Positions 12,535 through 24,700 of a DNA stretch of 64,000 nucleotides are shown here, one piece after another. Every line of letters begins with the position of its first letter. Positions within the stretch are counted from its first letter, which is position 1. The translations under genes and the position numbers were made by a program. The stretch spans positions 2,228,929 to 2,292,928 of the forward strand of contig NW_025813938.1 of assembly GCF_021917145.1 (NCBI RefSeq), in the 5' to 3' direction. The notes under the pieces were generated by a model that made no database searches, was not told the DNA's origin, and worked only from the letters and a program-made list of their open reading frames with translations. The DNA is from Hypomesus transpacificus (Eukaryota; Chordata; Actinopteri; Osmeriformes; Osmeridae).

Positions 12535-12896
12535 GTCTCTCTCTGTCTCTCTCTGTCTCTCTCTGTCTCTCTCTCTGTCTCTCTCTGTCTCTCTCTCTCT
12601 CTCTGTCTCTCTCTGTCTCTCTCTCTGTCTCTCTCTGTCTCTCTCTCTTTCTCTCTCTCACTCTCTCTCTCTGTCTCACGCCCCTCTCTCCCCCTCCCTG
12701 CAGACAGAGACAGGGCTGTGTGTGGCTAGCGTCCTGCAGGAGCGAGTGATCCTGGCCAGGAAAGAGGGAGAGTCTTCCAAGTGTCTGAACGAGCTGCTGC
12801 TGAGCCGCATGTCCCGCTTCCGCGCCTCGCACTCCGCCACGCTGGCCGCCCTCACCGGCTCCGCCATCACCAACACCGTCAAGGAGGAGCAGTCTG
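7237..12896 (+). CDS. hectd4: hectd4 exons 1-8, N-terminal region
   Basis: Exons: 7237-7383, 9359-9897, 10673-10762, 10879-11006, 11329-11437, 11688-11826, 12253-12423, 12704-12896; residues about 1-505. Exon 2 carries the conserved [15 protein letters not shown] and [10 protein letters not shown] segments and is the longest of this group. Exons 4-7 encode short beta-rich repeats ([34 protein letters not shown]) that resemble beta-propeller or RCC1-like blades; this is inference from pattern only. Exon 6 ends in LDPFTLQ, and its end plus donor are duplicated through intron 6. Exon 2 contains a short [10 protein letters not shown] low-complexity stretch from a small repeat. Confidence 0.9.
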
Positions 12897-15800
12897 GTAA
12901 ACACCCACCCACAGCCCTGCTTTGGAACATTCATTTTTTTAATAAAATACATTTCTGGCTACGCCCCCGGTGTCAATATTGCAGGCATTCTCATCGCCAT
13001 TCGCTCCGGTGTGTTGATGTGTGTGTGTGTGCTTGTCCCTCATAGCCGTCAACACCAGCTGTGGGCTCCCCCTGAAGACCCTGAGGAAGACCCCCATGTA
13101 CGTGTGCGGCACGTCCCTGGTGATGCTGGCGTGTCCGCCCGGCGTGTCCGGCAGCTCCGCTACGCGCTCCCTCTTCGGCGGCACCAGCGGCCTCTCGTCC
13201 CTCAAGAGTACGAACCTCTCGCACTTAATCCAAACGTTTTCGTTAAAACCGGTATCTTTCCGGCGTGTTCCGAGCTTCGCTGCCTTGCTTTCAGTTGTGT
13301 GTGTGTGTGTGTGCTGACCATTCCCCCTCCCTCCTCCTCTCTGGCCAGTCCTAGCCTCCAGCCTGGTGTTCAGCCTGGCGGATGGACAGTTCAGTAGCCG
13401 GGCTGACCTGGTGGACGCTCCTGGGAGCTCTCTGGGCAGGGGGGCCCAGGTAGCTGGGCTGGGTGAGATCCCACTCAACACTCCCTCTGGCTCTCCACAT
13501 ATGTTGCTTTTTATCTTTTATATTAAATTACAGCGTCCTTTAAGTTCTGACATTTGTCTGTTTGGTTTGTGTTGGCTAGGCGCCTGCTACGATGCCCTTA
13601 ACAACCTGATCTGGACCTGCTCCAACGACTACATGGACCAGTGGTGTAACCCTGGCAACCAGGCCTTCCATCACGTGTGCCACCGGCTTGGCGTCAGCCA
13701 CGTCATCAAAGAACCCAAAGGTACCCGACAACCACAACAACAACAGCAACCATAAACAATATCCAATCCCAGCCTCTCCTGGTTTGGGTGAAACCTGAAG
13801 GCCTGTCTCTCTCCTCCCCGCGGCTCTCTGCAGAGGAGACTGTGGGCACGGGCGATGTGATCAACCAGCTGCTCCACCACGTGGGCGCCATGTGCATCCA
13901 CCAGCTCAACCTGCTGGCCGCCAGCAGCTGCAACCTGCCCCTGGGAACCCTGCTGGGCAAGCAGCACCCCATCGAGGCCCGCCACTTCAGCAGCATCTGC
14001 GACATCATGGAGAAGGCCATGGTCAACGGGGACACCTGCATCATCCACTGCATCCTGGTGGTGTTTCAGGTGGGGGTGATGGTGTTTCTGGGAGGGGTGA
14101 TGGTGTTTCAGGTGGGGGTGATGGTGTTTCGGGGAGGGTGGGCGGTGTTTCTGGGAGGGGTGATGGTGTTTCAGGGAGGGATGATGGTGTTTCCGGGAGG
14201 GCGTGCGGTGTTTCTGGGAGAGATGATGGTGTTTTTGGGAGGGATGATGGTGTTTTGGAGAGGGATGATGGGGTTTCAGGAGGGATGATGGTGTTTCTTG
14301 GAGGGGTGATGGTCTTTCAGGGAGTGCTTCTCACGGAGACTTACTGGAGCATGGAGAATGTGGGCGGGGCTTGACGGGCGTTCCTCCCCATGTCCTCAGG
14401 TGGTGTTCAGGTTCTTCAACCCCCAGTCTGAGCAGAACCGGGACACGGTGAGGCGAGCGGGCCTGTTGCTATGGCAGCTGCTCATGGCCCCGGTGGACCA
14501 GATAGGAGCAGAGATACAGGGAGAAGTTTGCTTGGCTATCAGGTAAATAGATATACCACACGTAGATATATCACACGTAGATATATCACACGTAGATATA
14601 CCACACGTAGATATACCACACGTAGATATACCACACGTAGATATACCACACGTAGATATACCACACATAGATATACCACACGTAGATATACCACACGTAG
14701 ATATATTCCACATAGATATACCACACATAGATATATTCCACGTTGATACACCACACAGGATTTCTACGTGGTATATATCTATCTGTTAGAGTCATCATGA
14801 GGCCACAGTAATGTCCAGTCTTCTCTGAAGTGTGTCTAATCTGTTTTATCTACGTCTGTGCCCCCCTTTCTGAAGCTCGGGGCTGAACATCTTGTACCAG
14901 GGCGAGTCTGAACTGAACAAGCTTCTGAAACTGGTCCTGACAGAAGGTGAGAAGTGTTTACACAGAATCACACCTCACAGAGCGTACACCCAGTTCATGA
15001 ACTGTTGATGAAGTGTTTATAAAACTAAAACAAACATGCTGTGTGTGTGTGTGTTAGGTGAGAGGAGCTGTGGTCTATCCAAGCTTCGAGACGTCATCCT
15101 CACTAACCTAGCAGACCAGCTGCAGAAGAACCGCTTCGGGAGTGAGGACGACGACCACGACAGGTAGAGCTGAGCACTTCGCCTCCAAAGTGTACATGCG
15201 ATTTACCTTGACGTGGGTGTTAATCCTGGACTACAGCACCCCTTCCTCCGTCCTCTCTGTCCAGACTGAGCGACGAGCTGCTGCACTGCATCCTGAAGAC
15301 GGTCGTCAGGGAATCCTGCCTCCTCGTTACTAAGTGTCAGACCGTCGCCAGGGACGACTTCCAGAAGCTTCTCTCCACTGTGCCCGTACGTGATTCCGAT
15401 CAACAGCGGCCTTCATTTACATTTATTCATTTAGCAGACGCTTTTATCCAAAGCGACTTCCAAGAGAGAGCTTTACAAAGTGCGTAGATCACTGATAATA
15501 ACAACAAGATAGCCCCAAAACATTGCGAGTAGCCAAAACAGGAAGCACATATTGTGAACAACCAAAATAAGTGCCAAAGGGAAGAACCATAAGTTAAACA
15601 AGTTCCAATGAAACAACAGGGACCGCTATAAGTACAAGTGTACCTGTGGAAAAACAAGCAACAATAAAAACAATATAACACAGCGATATATTGTTCGGCT
15701 CGTTCTCATCCACTCTGGCGTCGCCGTCCGGTTAGCTGGCCTTGACTGTCGTGGTAACAGCAGGTACATTAGCATAAAGGAATGGGTAACGCTTAGGTGG

Positions 15801-18746
15801 TTAGAGCATTTGACGTCAGGTCAAGATCCCAGGTTCAAACCCCTGCCACCCAGGTCGTTATAGATACAAAGTGACTGCTAAATGAACACATGCCTGTCTG
15901 CTAAGTGAATACATTATCTCTGCTTGCTAAATGAATACATTACACCCGACCGCTATATGAATACGTACTGTCTGTGTTGCCCTCGCCCTGCACCTAGGTG
16001 GCCTCCCCCAGTCTGCGGTACCTCATGGCGGTTCAGAACCACCTCCTTAGCAACACGGTCCTGATCCGCCCTGACGACAGCGACGACAGCGACAGCTCCC
16101 TACAGGGGGAAACAATGAAGGTACAGGTAAACACCCCCATTTAAATACCCCTCTACCTCTGTGTCTCTCTCTCTCTCTGTATCTCTCTATCTCTGTGTGT
16201 CTCTCTCTCTGTATCTCTCTCTATCTCTGTGTCTCTCTCTCTCTCTGTATCTCTCTCTATCTCTGTGTCTCTCTCTCTCTCTCTCTGTATCTCTCTTGTT
16301 GGTCTGTCTGTGTCTCACTCTGTTTCTCTCTCTCTCTCTGTATCTCTCTCTGTGTATCTCTCTCTCTGTGTATCTCTCTCTGTGTGAAGAGTGGATGAAA
16401 TAGCTAATCAAAGTAGCAATGCTTCAGCATGACGCGGCAAAGCGTTTGAATCCATTTGCAGTTTAGATCTAATACTCGATACTTTTCAAATATTAGCTAA
16501 GCTAAACCCTGCTAGCTAAACCCTGCTTGTTAAACCCTGCTAGCTAGACCCTGCTAGCTAGACCCTGCTAGCTAAACCCTGCTAGCTAAACCCTGCTAGC
16601 TAAACCCTGCTAGCTAAACCCTGCTAGCTAAACCCTGCTAGCTAAACCCTGCTAGCTAAACCCTGCTAGCTTAAACCCTGCTAGCTTAAACCCTGCTAGC
16701 TTAAACCCTGCTAGCTTAAACCCTGCTAGCTTAAACCCTGCTAGTTTAAACCCTGCTAGCTTAAACCCTGCTAGCTAAACACAGTTGGCAACCAGAAGGC
16801 GCTGTTACGGAAGCGTGCTGTTTCTCTGCGATCTTCCCAGGAGCTGCAGACCAGCATCTTGTCCCTGGCCACCAAGATCCTGGTGGGCTGCGATGAGGTG
16901 CTGGAGACCCTTCAGCAGGTCACCACCGCCCTCATCAACAGTGACATCACCGACAGAGAGACCAGGTGAGCCCAGCTGTAGTGGTCAGAGCATTTGCCTT
17001 TTAGATAAAGAGGTTACAGGTTCAAATCCCTGCACGGACAGCGCTAAATAAACACAAACGCGATGTATGTTTGACCTTGTTGTTTTGTGGTGCTCCCCCC
17101 CCCCAGGCTGAAAGGCTTGGAGCAGGTGACCAAGGCCACCATGTTGGGTCACCTGCTGCCTGTGCTGCTGACCTCCCTCATGCACCCCAACCTGCAGACC
17201 CTCACCCTGGCCGACGCCCTCATGCCCCAGTTGGTTCAGCTGGTCCTCTACACCAGCCAGGTGAGAGCGCCGTCTGGCTGTCGCTCACCTGGTCTGGGTC
17301 GGAAGACGCCCTTGCGACAAGCGATTGATGTGTGAACGTGGCGGTTTGGACGGGATTACGAAGTGATTATGTTGTTGTTGTTGTCCTGGTTGTGTTCCTA
17401 GACTGCCCTGCTTCTGAAGACCCAGTCTCCCCTCTTCAGTGAGGGCTGTCCTGTGGGGGGGCCGCCGACCACTGGAGTGAAGGACTCTTCTGCTGACGAC
17501 AGGTAAGGACACCTGGCGGACGCTCCACCGGAAACTCTATCAACACGCCCGCACACATTTACCAAGCAAACGATCTCAAACCTTACCAGATCTGTTTGTT
17601 TTCATTTCTAAATCCCAGCTTCCGCATCCTGGAGGAGCGTGAGGAGCCGGGGTTCCTGACGGGGCTGAAGATCCCCGCCCCGTGGGCTGCTGGGAAGACT
17701 GTGGAGACGGTCCACCCGGTGAGAGACAACTACAAGTTCAAAGAGACTGTTCACATCCCCGGAGCCCGCTGTCTGTACCTGCGCTTCGACTCTCGCTGCT
17801 CCTCCCAGTACGACTACGACAAGGTAGCGTCGCCTCAGACGATACCACGTGCTTTTATAAATTAAAAAAAGTGTAATATGACATGTTATGTTTCTATGTT
17901 TTGTCTAAATGTTTATATTTGAACAAAAACATTCCTCTCCACTGTTTTCAGTTGGTAATCTACGCCGGCCCCAACACCAACAGCCGCAAGGTGACGGAGT
18001 ATGGAGGGAACACTCTGGGCTACGGCAGCCGCAGCGTCCTGGGGACCGGCTGGCCCAAAGACCTGGTCAAGGTGAGACACAGACCCTCGTCACACACCAC
18101 AGCCATAGGAGACGAGGGCTCAATGGACCAGCGTACCTCGTGGGCGAGGCCTTACCGCAGAGGCCTGGTTTCGAATCCCTTTGCTACATGTCCTCCCCTC
18201 TCTCTCCCTACGTTTCCTGTCTGTCTGTACTGTCACTATAAAACTATGTCTCTCTCTCTCTGTGTGACGGAAGTGTGATCTTGTGTGTTGTGTTGAAGTG
18301 TGACCTTGTGTGTTGTGTTGAAGTGTGACCTTGTGTGTTGTGTTGAAGTTTGACCTTGTGTGTTGTGTTGAAGTGTGACCTTGTGTGTTGTGTTGAAGTT
18401 TGACCTTGTGTGTTGTGTTGAAGTGTGACCTTGTGTGTTGTGTTGAAGTGTGACCTTGTGTGTTGTGTTGAAGTTTGACCTTGTGTGTTGTGTTGATGTG
18501 TGACCTTGTGTGTTGTGTTGAAGTGTGACCTTGTGTGTTGTGTTGAAGTTTGACCTTGTGTTTTGTTAAAGGTGGAAGGCGACACGGTGACCTTCTCCTT
18601 CGAGATGCGGAGCGGAAGAGAACACAACACTCCTGATAAAGCCATGTGGGGGTTTTCCTGCACCGTCAGAGCTCAGGTGGCCTGTCCCAAACACACACAC
18701 ACTGTCACACACTCTCACACACCACACACACACACACACACACCAC

Positions 18747-18792
<46 letters not shown>

Positions 18793-21739
18793 TCACACAC
18801 TCTCACACACCACACACGCACACTCACACACACTTTGTTGTCCTCGTCCAGGAGTCATCTGAGGATGTGTCTGGAGGTCTTCCCTTCCTGGCCGACCTGG
18901 CGCTGGGTCTGTCCGTGCTGGCCTGCTCCATGCTCCGCATCCTGTACAACGGACCTGAGGTGACCAGAGAAGAAGAGGCCTGCCAGGACCTGCTCTGCTC
19001 CAAGCTGCTCCAGAGGTGACGCGGCCAAACACAGGAGACAGGAAGTGCAGTACCGTGCAGAAGTCTTAACCGCCCAAGATTTTTTTACACCTGAATATTG
19101 TCTTATTTTTGTTTTGATTTCTGAAAATGTTTGTTTAGTCTTTTTAACTTCAGTATTTCCCAAATCATTTTTGCTTTCTAATTGATCATATCTGCCTAAG
19201 ACTTGTGCACAGGTCTGTACATTGACAGCTCCCCCCCTGCAGTTAAAATAAGCCTTTAAGACCTTTACCTGGGAAAATAGCCCTGGACCTCACAGCCCCC
19301 ATCTCTCCTCCCCAGGTGCCAGTGGCAGGTAGAGGCCAACGGGGCCATCTCCCCAGCCCTGACCCCCAGCCCTTCTCCTCTCCCCCTGACCATCGAGGAG
19401 GACCGGGAGTTCACCTACCCCAGTGACATGCTCATCCCCCCTCCAGGCCTCATGCCCGGGGCATACTTCGACCTGCCCCGCATACGTCTGCCGCCGGGCA
19501 TCATGGGCCGGCTGAGGGAGGTGTCTGGACGGGCCAGGCCGCAGTTCCGGCCCAGCATCAAGTAAGAACAAGACGTTTTTTTTGAATAAGATATATTTTG
19601 GGCCTTTGTTTATTGATTCCGTTCACAGTATTACTTTTGACTCCCTCCCTCCTTCTCTCTTCCCCTCCTTCCTAGGGAGGTGATCCGGCCTGACGTCATG
19701 GAGGAGGTCATCGTGTCGTGTGTGATTAAACACTTGGCGCTGCTGGATGCGCTGCAGTCGCTGGTCAACTTCCAGTACCGGGAGGAGCATGTAGAGGAAC
19801 ACGACCTGCTGTGTAAGATCATGGCTGAGACCTTCAAGAAGATCAACGCCATGGAGCGACAGCTGCAGGTATGGGGTGGCTTAAGGTTTTTAGTTGGTGT
19901 ACGTGGATGTGGAATAGTTTTGCCCAATTTGTGCCCCTCCCTCTCTTCACCCGCTCTCTTTCTCTCCGTCTCCCTCTCTTTCCGTCTACCTCTCTCTCCG
20001 TCTCCCTCTCTCTCCGTCTCCCTCTCTCTCCGTCTCCCTCTCCCTCTCTCTCCGTCTCCCTCTCTCCGTCTCCCTCTCTCTCCGTCTCCCTCTCTCTCCG
20101 TCTCCCTCTCTCTCCATCTCCCTCTCTCTCCTTCTCGCTCTCTGTGTCCCTCCCCCCTCCCCCCCAGAGTGTAGCCGAGCTGGAGCAGAAGTGGCAGAAC
20201 GAAGTGGACGAGGCCCAGCAGGGGAAGCTGGAGAACAACGCTCCCTTCTTCCACGACTACCACTTCTACGAGGTGACCTTCCACCCCCCTCGCCCCCCCA
20301 CACATCCCAGACACACCCTCCTCCTCTCAGCACACCCTGATGCGTGCTGCCCAGTTGGACTCACTCCAGGCTCTGTGTGTGTGTGTGTGTGTTAACCAGA
20401 ACAAGATGAAGGAGCTGGAGTTGCTGTGCTCGCTGAAGGAGGTTCCTCTGGACTGCAGCGATCTGGAGAACGTAGTCCTCTCCCTACGGTAACACCATGG
20501 AAGACAAGAAGGAGAAGGATATCTCAGCCCCGTTAAATCTTTCCACCCATGACCCTCTCTGTCTCCCCCCTTTCCAGGGAGAAGTTCTTCCAGGAAGTGA
20601 ACTCGATGCACGTCAAGAGCGCCGCCCCGCTGGCCAAGACCAAAGCCCTGGTGAAGAGTCTGATGAACCGCACCGAGCTGCTGCTCCACGTCACCATCGC
20701 CCCCCACTGCCGCAGCCTCACCACCACCCCGGCCGGCACGCCAGGTATGCCCCCCCCCCCTCCTCCACCCTCTCCTCCGCCCCCCCCCTCCTCCACCCTC
20801 TCCTCCGCCCCCTCTTCCACCCTCTCCTCTGCCCCCCCCCCCCCCTCCTCCACCCTCTCCTCCGCCCCCCCCTCCACCCTCTCCTCCGCCCCCCCTCCAC
20901 CCTCTCCTCCGCCCCCCCTCCACCCTCTCCTCCGCCCCTCCTCCACCCTCTCCTCCGCCCCCCCCCTCCTCCACCCTCTCCTCCGCCCCCCCCCCCCCCC
21001 CCTCCTCCACCCTCTCCTCCGCCCCCCCCCCTCCTCCACCCTCTCCTCCGCCCCCTCTTCCACCCTCTCCTCTGCCCCCCCCCCCCTCCTCCACCCTCTC
21101 CTCCGCCCCCTCTTCCACCCTCTCCTCTGCCCCCCCCCCCCCCCCTCCTCCACCCTCTCCTCCGCCCCCCCTCCACCCTCTCCTCCGCCCCTCCTCCACC
21201 CTCTCCTCCGCCCCTCCCCCCCTCCTGTAGCCACAGTCTCCCTGCCCTCCAGAGATCTCTGACTCCAGCCCTCCCGTGTCGTTTCAGCCTGCACGTCGGT
21301 GTCCGACACCAAGACCATGGTTCCCATGGCGAAGCAGCCCGTGTTCCTGCGCAGCATGTCTGCCCCCTCCGACCTGGAGATGATCGCCAGTCAGGACCTG
21401 GAGTTCACCCATGCCGCCCAGAGGTTCGTCCCCCAGACCAGGCGCTTTCACGCCAGCCAGCCAGCCGTCCTTGTGAGTGCTGACCTGAGTGGGCTGAATG
21501 TAACGCAGTCCTCCTGTCCCCTAGGAGGCGCCACCACCCCAGCAGCCACAGGAGCAGCTCCTTCACCCTGCTGCAGTCTCTGACTGTGGAGGACAGCCGG
21601 GACAAGCCCACCTACAGCGTGCTGCTGGGACAGCTGTTCGCCTTCATAGGGACCATGCCCGATCAGGCTGTAAGCACACACACACACACTGTGTCTGTCT
21701 CTCTCTCTCACTCTCAAACACACATACACACACACACTG

Positions 21740-21781
<42 letters not shown>

Positions 21782-24700
21782 TCACTCTCTCTCACTCTCA
21801 CTCTCACACTCACACTCACACTCACTCTCACACTCACACTCACTCTCACTCTCACTCTCGCACTCTCGCACTCTCGCACTCTCTCACAGAGAGGAGCTAA
21901 CCAAGTTCCTCCCCCCAGGTGTCCAGCAGCAGCTTCCTGTCTGCGGCCCAGACGCGGTGGAGGCGTGGCAGCACCAGGAAGCAGGCTCTGGTCCACATGA
22001 GGCAGCTGCTCACTGCTGCCGTCAGGGTGGGCGGGGTCACGCACCTGGTGGGCCCCGTCACCATGGTGCTGCAGGGGGGGCCCAGGATGGACGAGCTGAC
22101 CTGCGGGGGGATGGTGGAGCAGGTCCAGGATTCCTTCGGGGAGACCATGACGTCGGTCGTGTCTCTGTGCGCCCGCTACCCCATAGCTTGTGCCAACAGC
22201 ATCGGCATGCTCTGCACCATCCCCTACACCAGGTAGGAACACAGGCTAGCCATAACTTTGCACACAAGTAGTGGGGGGGAGTCAGGTGGCTGAGCGGTTA
22301 GGGAATCGGGCTAGTGATCAGAAGGTCGCCGGTTCGATTCCCGGCTGTGCAAAATGACGTTGTGTCCTTGGGCAAGGCACTTCACCCTACTTGCCTCGGG
22401 GGGAATGTCCCTGTACTTACTTTGAGTCACTCTGGATAAGAGGGTCTGCTAAATGAATAAATGTAAATGTAAGTAAAGATATCAGAAAATGTAACTATTT
22501 AACCTACAGTATGGCAACGTTAACCGAGAAGGACAGCATCTCTGAGGTTTCACCTGAGGACGACACACACACGCCAGCTCCCCAGGGATAACCCCACCTT
22601 TCTTCCCATGACCCCCACACCCCCCCCCCCCCCCCCCTCCCCTCCAGGAGTGAGGAGCAGTGCCTGGTACGGAGCGGCCTGGTGCAGCTGATGGACCGCC
22701 TGTGCAGCCTGAGCAGTCAGAAGGAGAGCGGCTCCAACGAGAAGCAGAGCAGGAAGCAGAAGGTGGCAGCCATGGCCTGGGCAGCCTTCCAGGTGCTGGC
22801 CAACCGCTGCATCGAGTGGGAGAAGGTGGAAGGTACGCCATGGGGGGGGCGCTCACCTCATCTCTCCTCCTCTTCCGGAGACCGTTCTACTTTTGTATGT
22901 GTTGTTTTGGTCTTTTGGAGGCCGTGGCTAGAGTAGTAGGCTTATTAGGTTTCTCAGATGGGTAATGAGAGGTAAGAGGTATTAGAATTTGTGTTTTTAT
23001 GATCGTTATGATCGTTTGGTGTATTTTTTTTCTTTTGAGAATACCTACATGCCATGTGTGTTCTCTCAAACGAGCATGTTTTATAGGTCTAGCGAGAGAG
23101 GCAGCAGGATGCAGGACAGGTGCTGGAGGTAACGCTGAGGGAGGTTCAGGTCGAGTTCAGACAAGCAAGGAACTTAGATCCCAGATGACGATAAGGTTCT
23201 GAGAACATGCGTCCATTGAATTCAAATCCTCAAAAAGACTGACAGGTTTAGCTTTTTGTGTCTCTCCTCTCCCAAGGTGGCTCCACGGACGCAGTGCATT
23301 CTGGGTTGGCGCGACAGGTGTCCAGCCTGTTGACCAATCACCTGGCGCGAGCCACTGAGTGCTGTGGTAACCAGGCGGCGGGTAACGACGCCCTGCAGGA
23401 CGTCCTGAGCCTGCTCAACGACCTGTCCAGGTGAGCGCACCTCCACACCTCCACACCACCTGGCCCCCACACTTCCACACCTCCACACCCCCACACCTCC
23501 ACACCACCTGTCCTCCACACCACACCACCTGGCCCCCACACCACCTGGCCCCCACACCTCCACACCACCTGGCCCCCACACCACCTGGCCCCCACACCAC
23601 CTTGCCCCCACACCACCTTGCCCCCACACCACCTGGCCCCCACACCACCTGGCCCCCACACCACCTGGCCCCCACACCACCTGGCCCCCACACCACCTGG
23701 CCCCCACACCTCCACACCACCTGGCCCCCACACGCCCTGGGACCTCCCCATCCTCACTTCCGTGTTTCCGTATCCCCCACTCCTCCAGGAGCCACATCGG
23801 CAAGGCCATCCTGAGCCAGCCGGCCTGTGTGTCCAAACTGCTGTCTCTGCTGCTGGACCAGCGGCCCTCCCCCAAGCTGGTGCTCATCATCCTGCAGCTG
23901 TGCCGCGCCGCGCTGCCTCTGATGAGCGTGGAGGACTGCGGGAACGTGGCGCTGCCCTCCTGGAGCTACTCCGTCAACGCCCTGGACGCCGAGCAGCAGG
24001 ACGCTAGCGACCCCGCCTCCCGCATCGCCTCCCTGCTGCTGGCCAAGCTGGCTGACTACGTGGTGCCAGGTAGGCATGGAGGGGGCGGGGCTTTCCACTC
24101 TGTCAGGGCCCCCCTCGTACCTCCCCTGTACCCCTGCCCTGTCTGGAGGTGTCTGCTGGTTGGTTGTTAAAGCCGTCTGTGTGTTAGTCAGGATGCGGCT
24201 AAACCAGAAACTTGAGACTCAAAGTGCCTTCAAGCGTGGGGAAAGTGTTGCGTGTGCTGTGGCCATGCCAGGTGTAAATGCTCATAACCTGTGTTTTGTC
24301 ATAAAAAGAAATAATGTTTGATGCTTGGAGACTCAATATACTCAGGAGGCTTGTCCCTGGTAGTTGGTGTTTGTTAAACGTGTGTGTGTGTGTGTGTGTG
24401 TCTGTCAGGCTGCCAGACCCTGCTGTCCCCCAGCTCGTCGGAGCCCGACACCAGCCTGTCCCGCTCCAGCCCCAAGGGCTCCCTGAAGGGGGACAGGGAG
24501 GCAGGGGAGGAGGGCGAGGCCGTGGACGGCAAGCTGTCCATCTTCATCCACAAGAGGGAGGACCAGTCCTCGCACGAGGTCCTGCAGCCTCTGCTCAGGT
24601 AGGCCCCTCACCGCCCCCTCACCGGCCCCTCACCGCCCCCTCACCGCCCCCTCACCGCCCCCTCACCGCCCCCTCACCGGCCCCTCACCGCCCCCTCACC

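Noticed and set aside
16497..16780. TAAACCCTG repeats taken for telomere-like sequence
   Set aside because: The unit is 14-15 bp with GCTAGC in every copy, not TTAGGG/CCCTAA. It is an ordinary minisatellite.
16973..17055. Possible tRNA gene
   Set aside because: A and B boxes are present, but there is no pairing acceptor stem and no anticodon arm of normal length. It is a SINE head.
20745..21287. Intron 29 as another open 3n intron
   Set aside because: It is 543 nt and open through the minisatellite, but a stop at 21260-21262 closes the frame before exon 30.
20327..21357. Long minus-strand frames of 150-290 codons rich in Gly, Glu and Arg
   Set aside because: They are the reverse reading of the polypyrimidine minisatellite in hectd4 intron 29, with no start context or domain.
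23222..23890. Minus-strand 222-codon frame of Val/Trp/Gly/Cys repeats
   Set aside because: It is an antisense reading of the 16-bp minisatellite plus flanking hectd4 exons 34 and 35.
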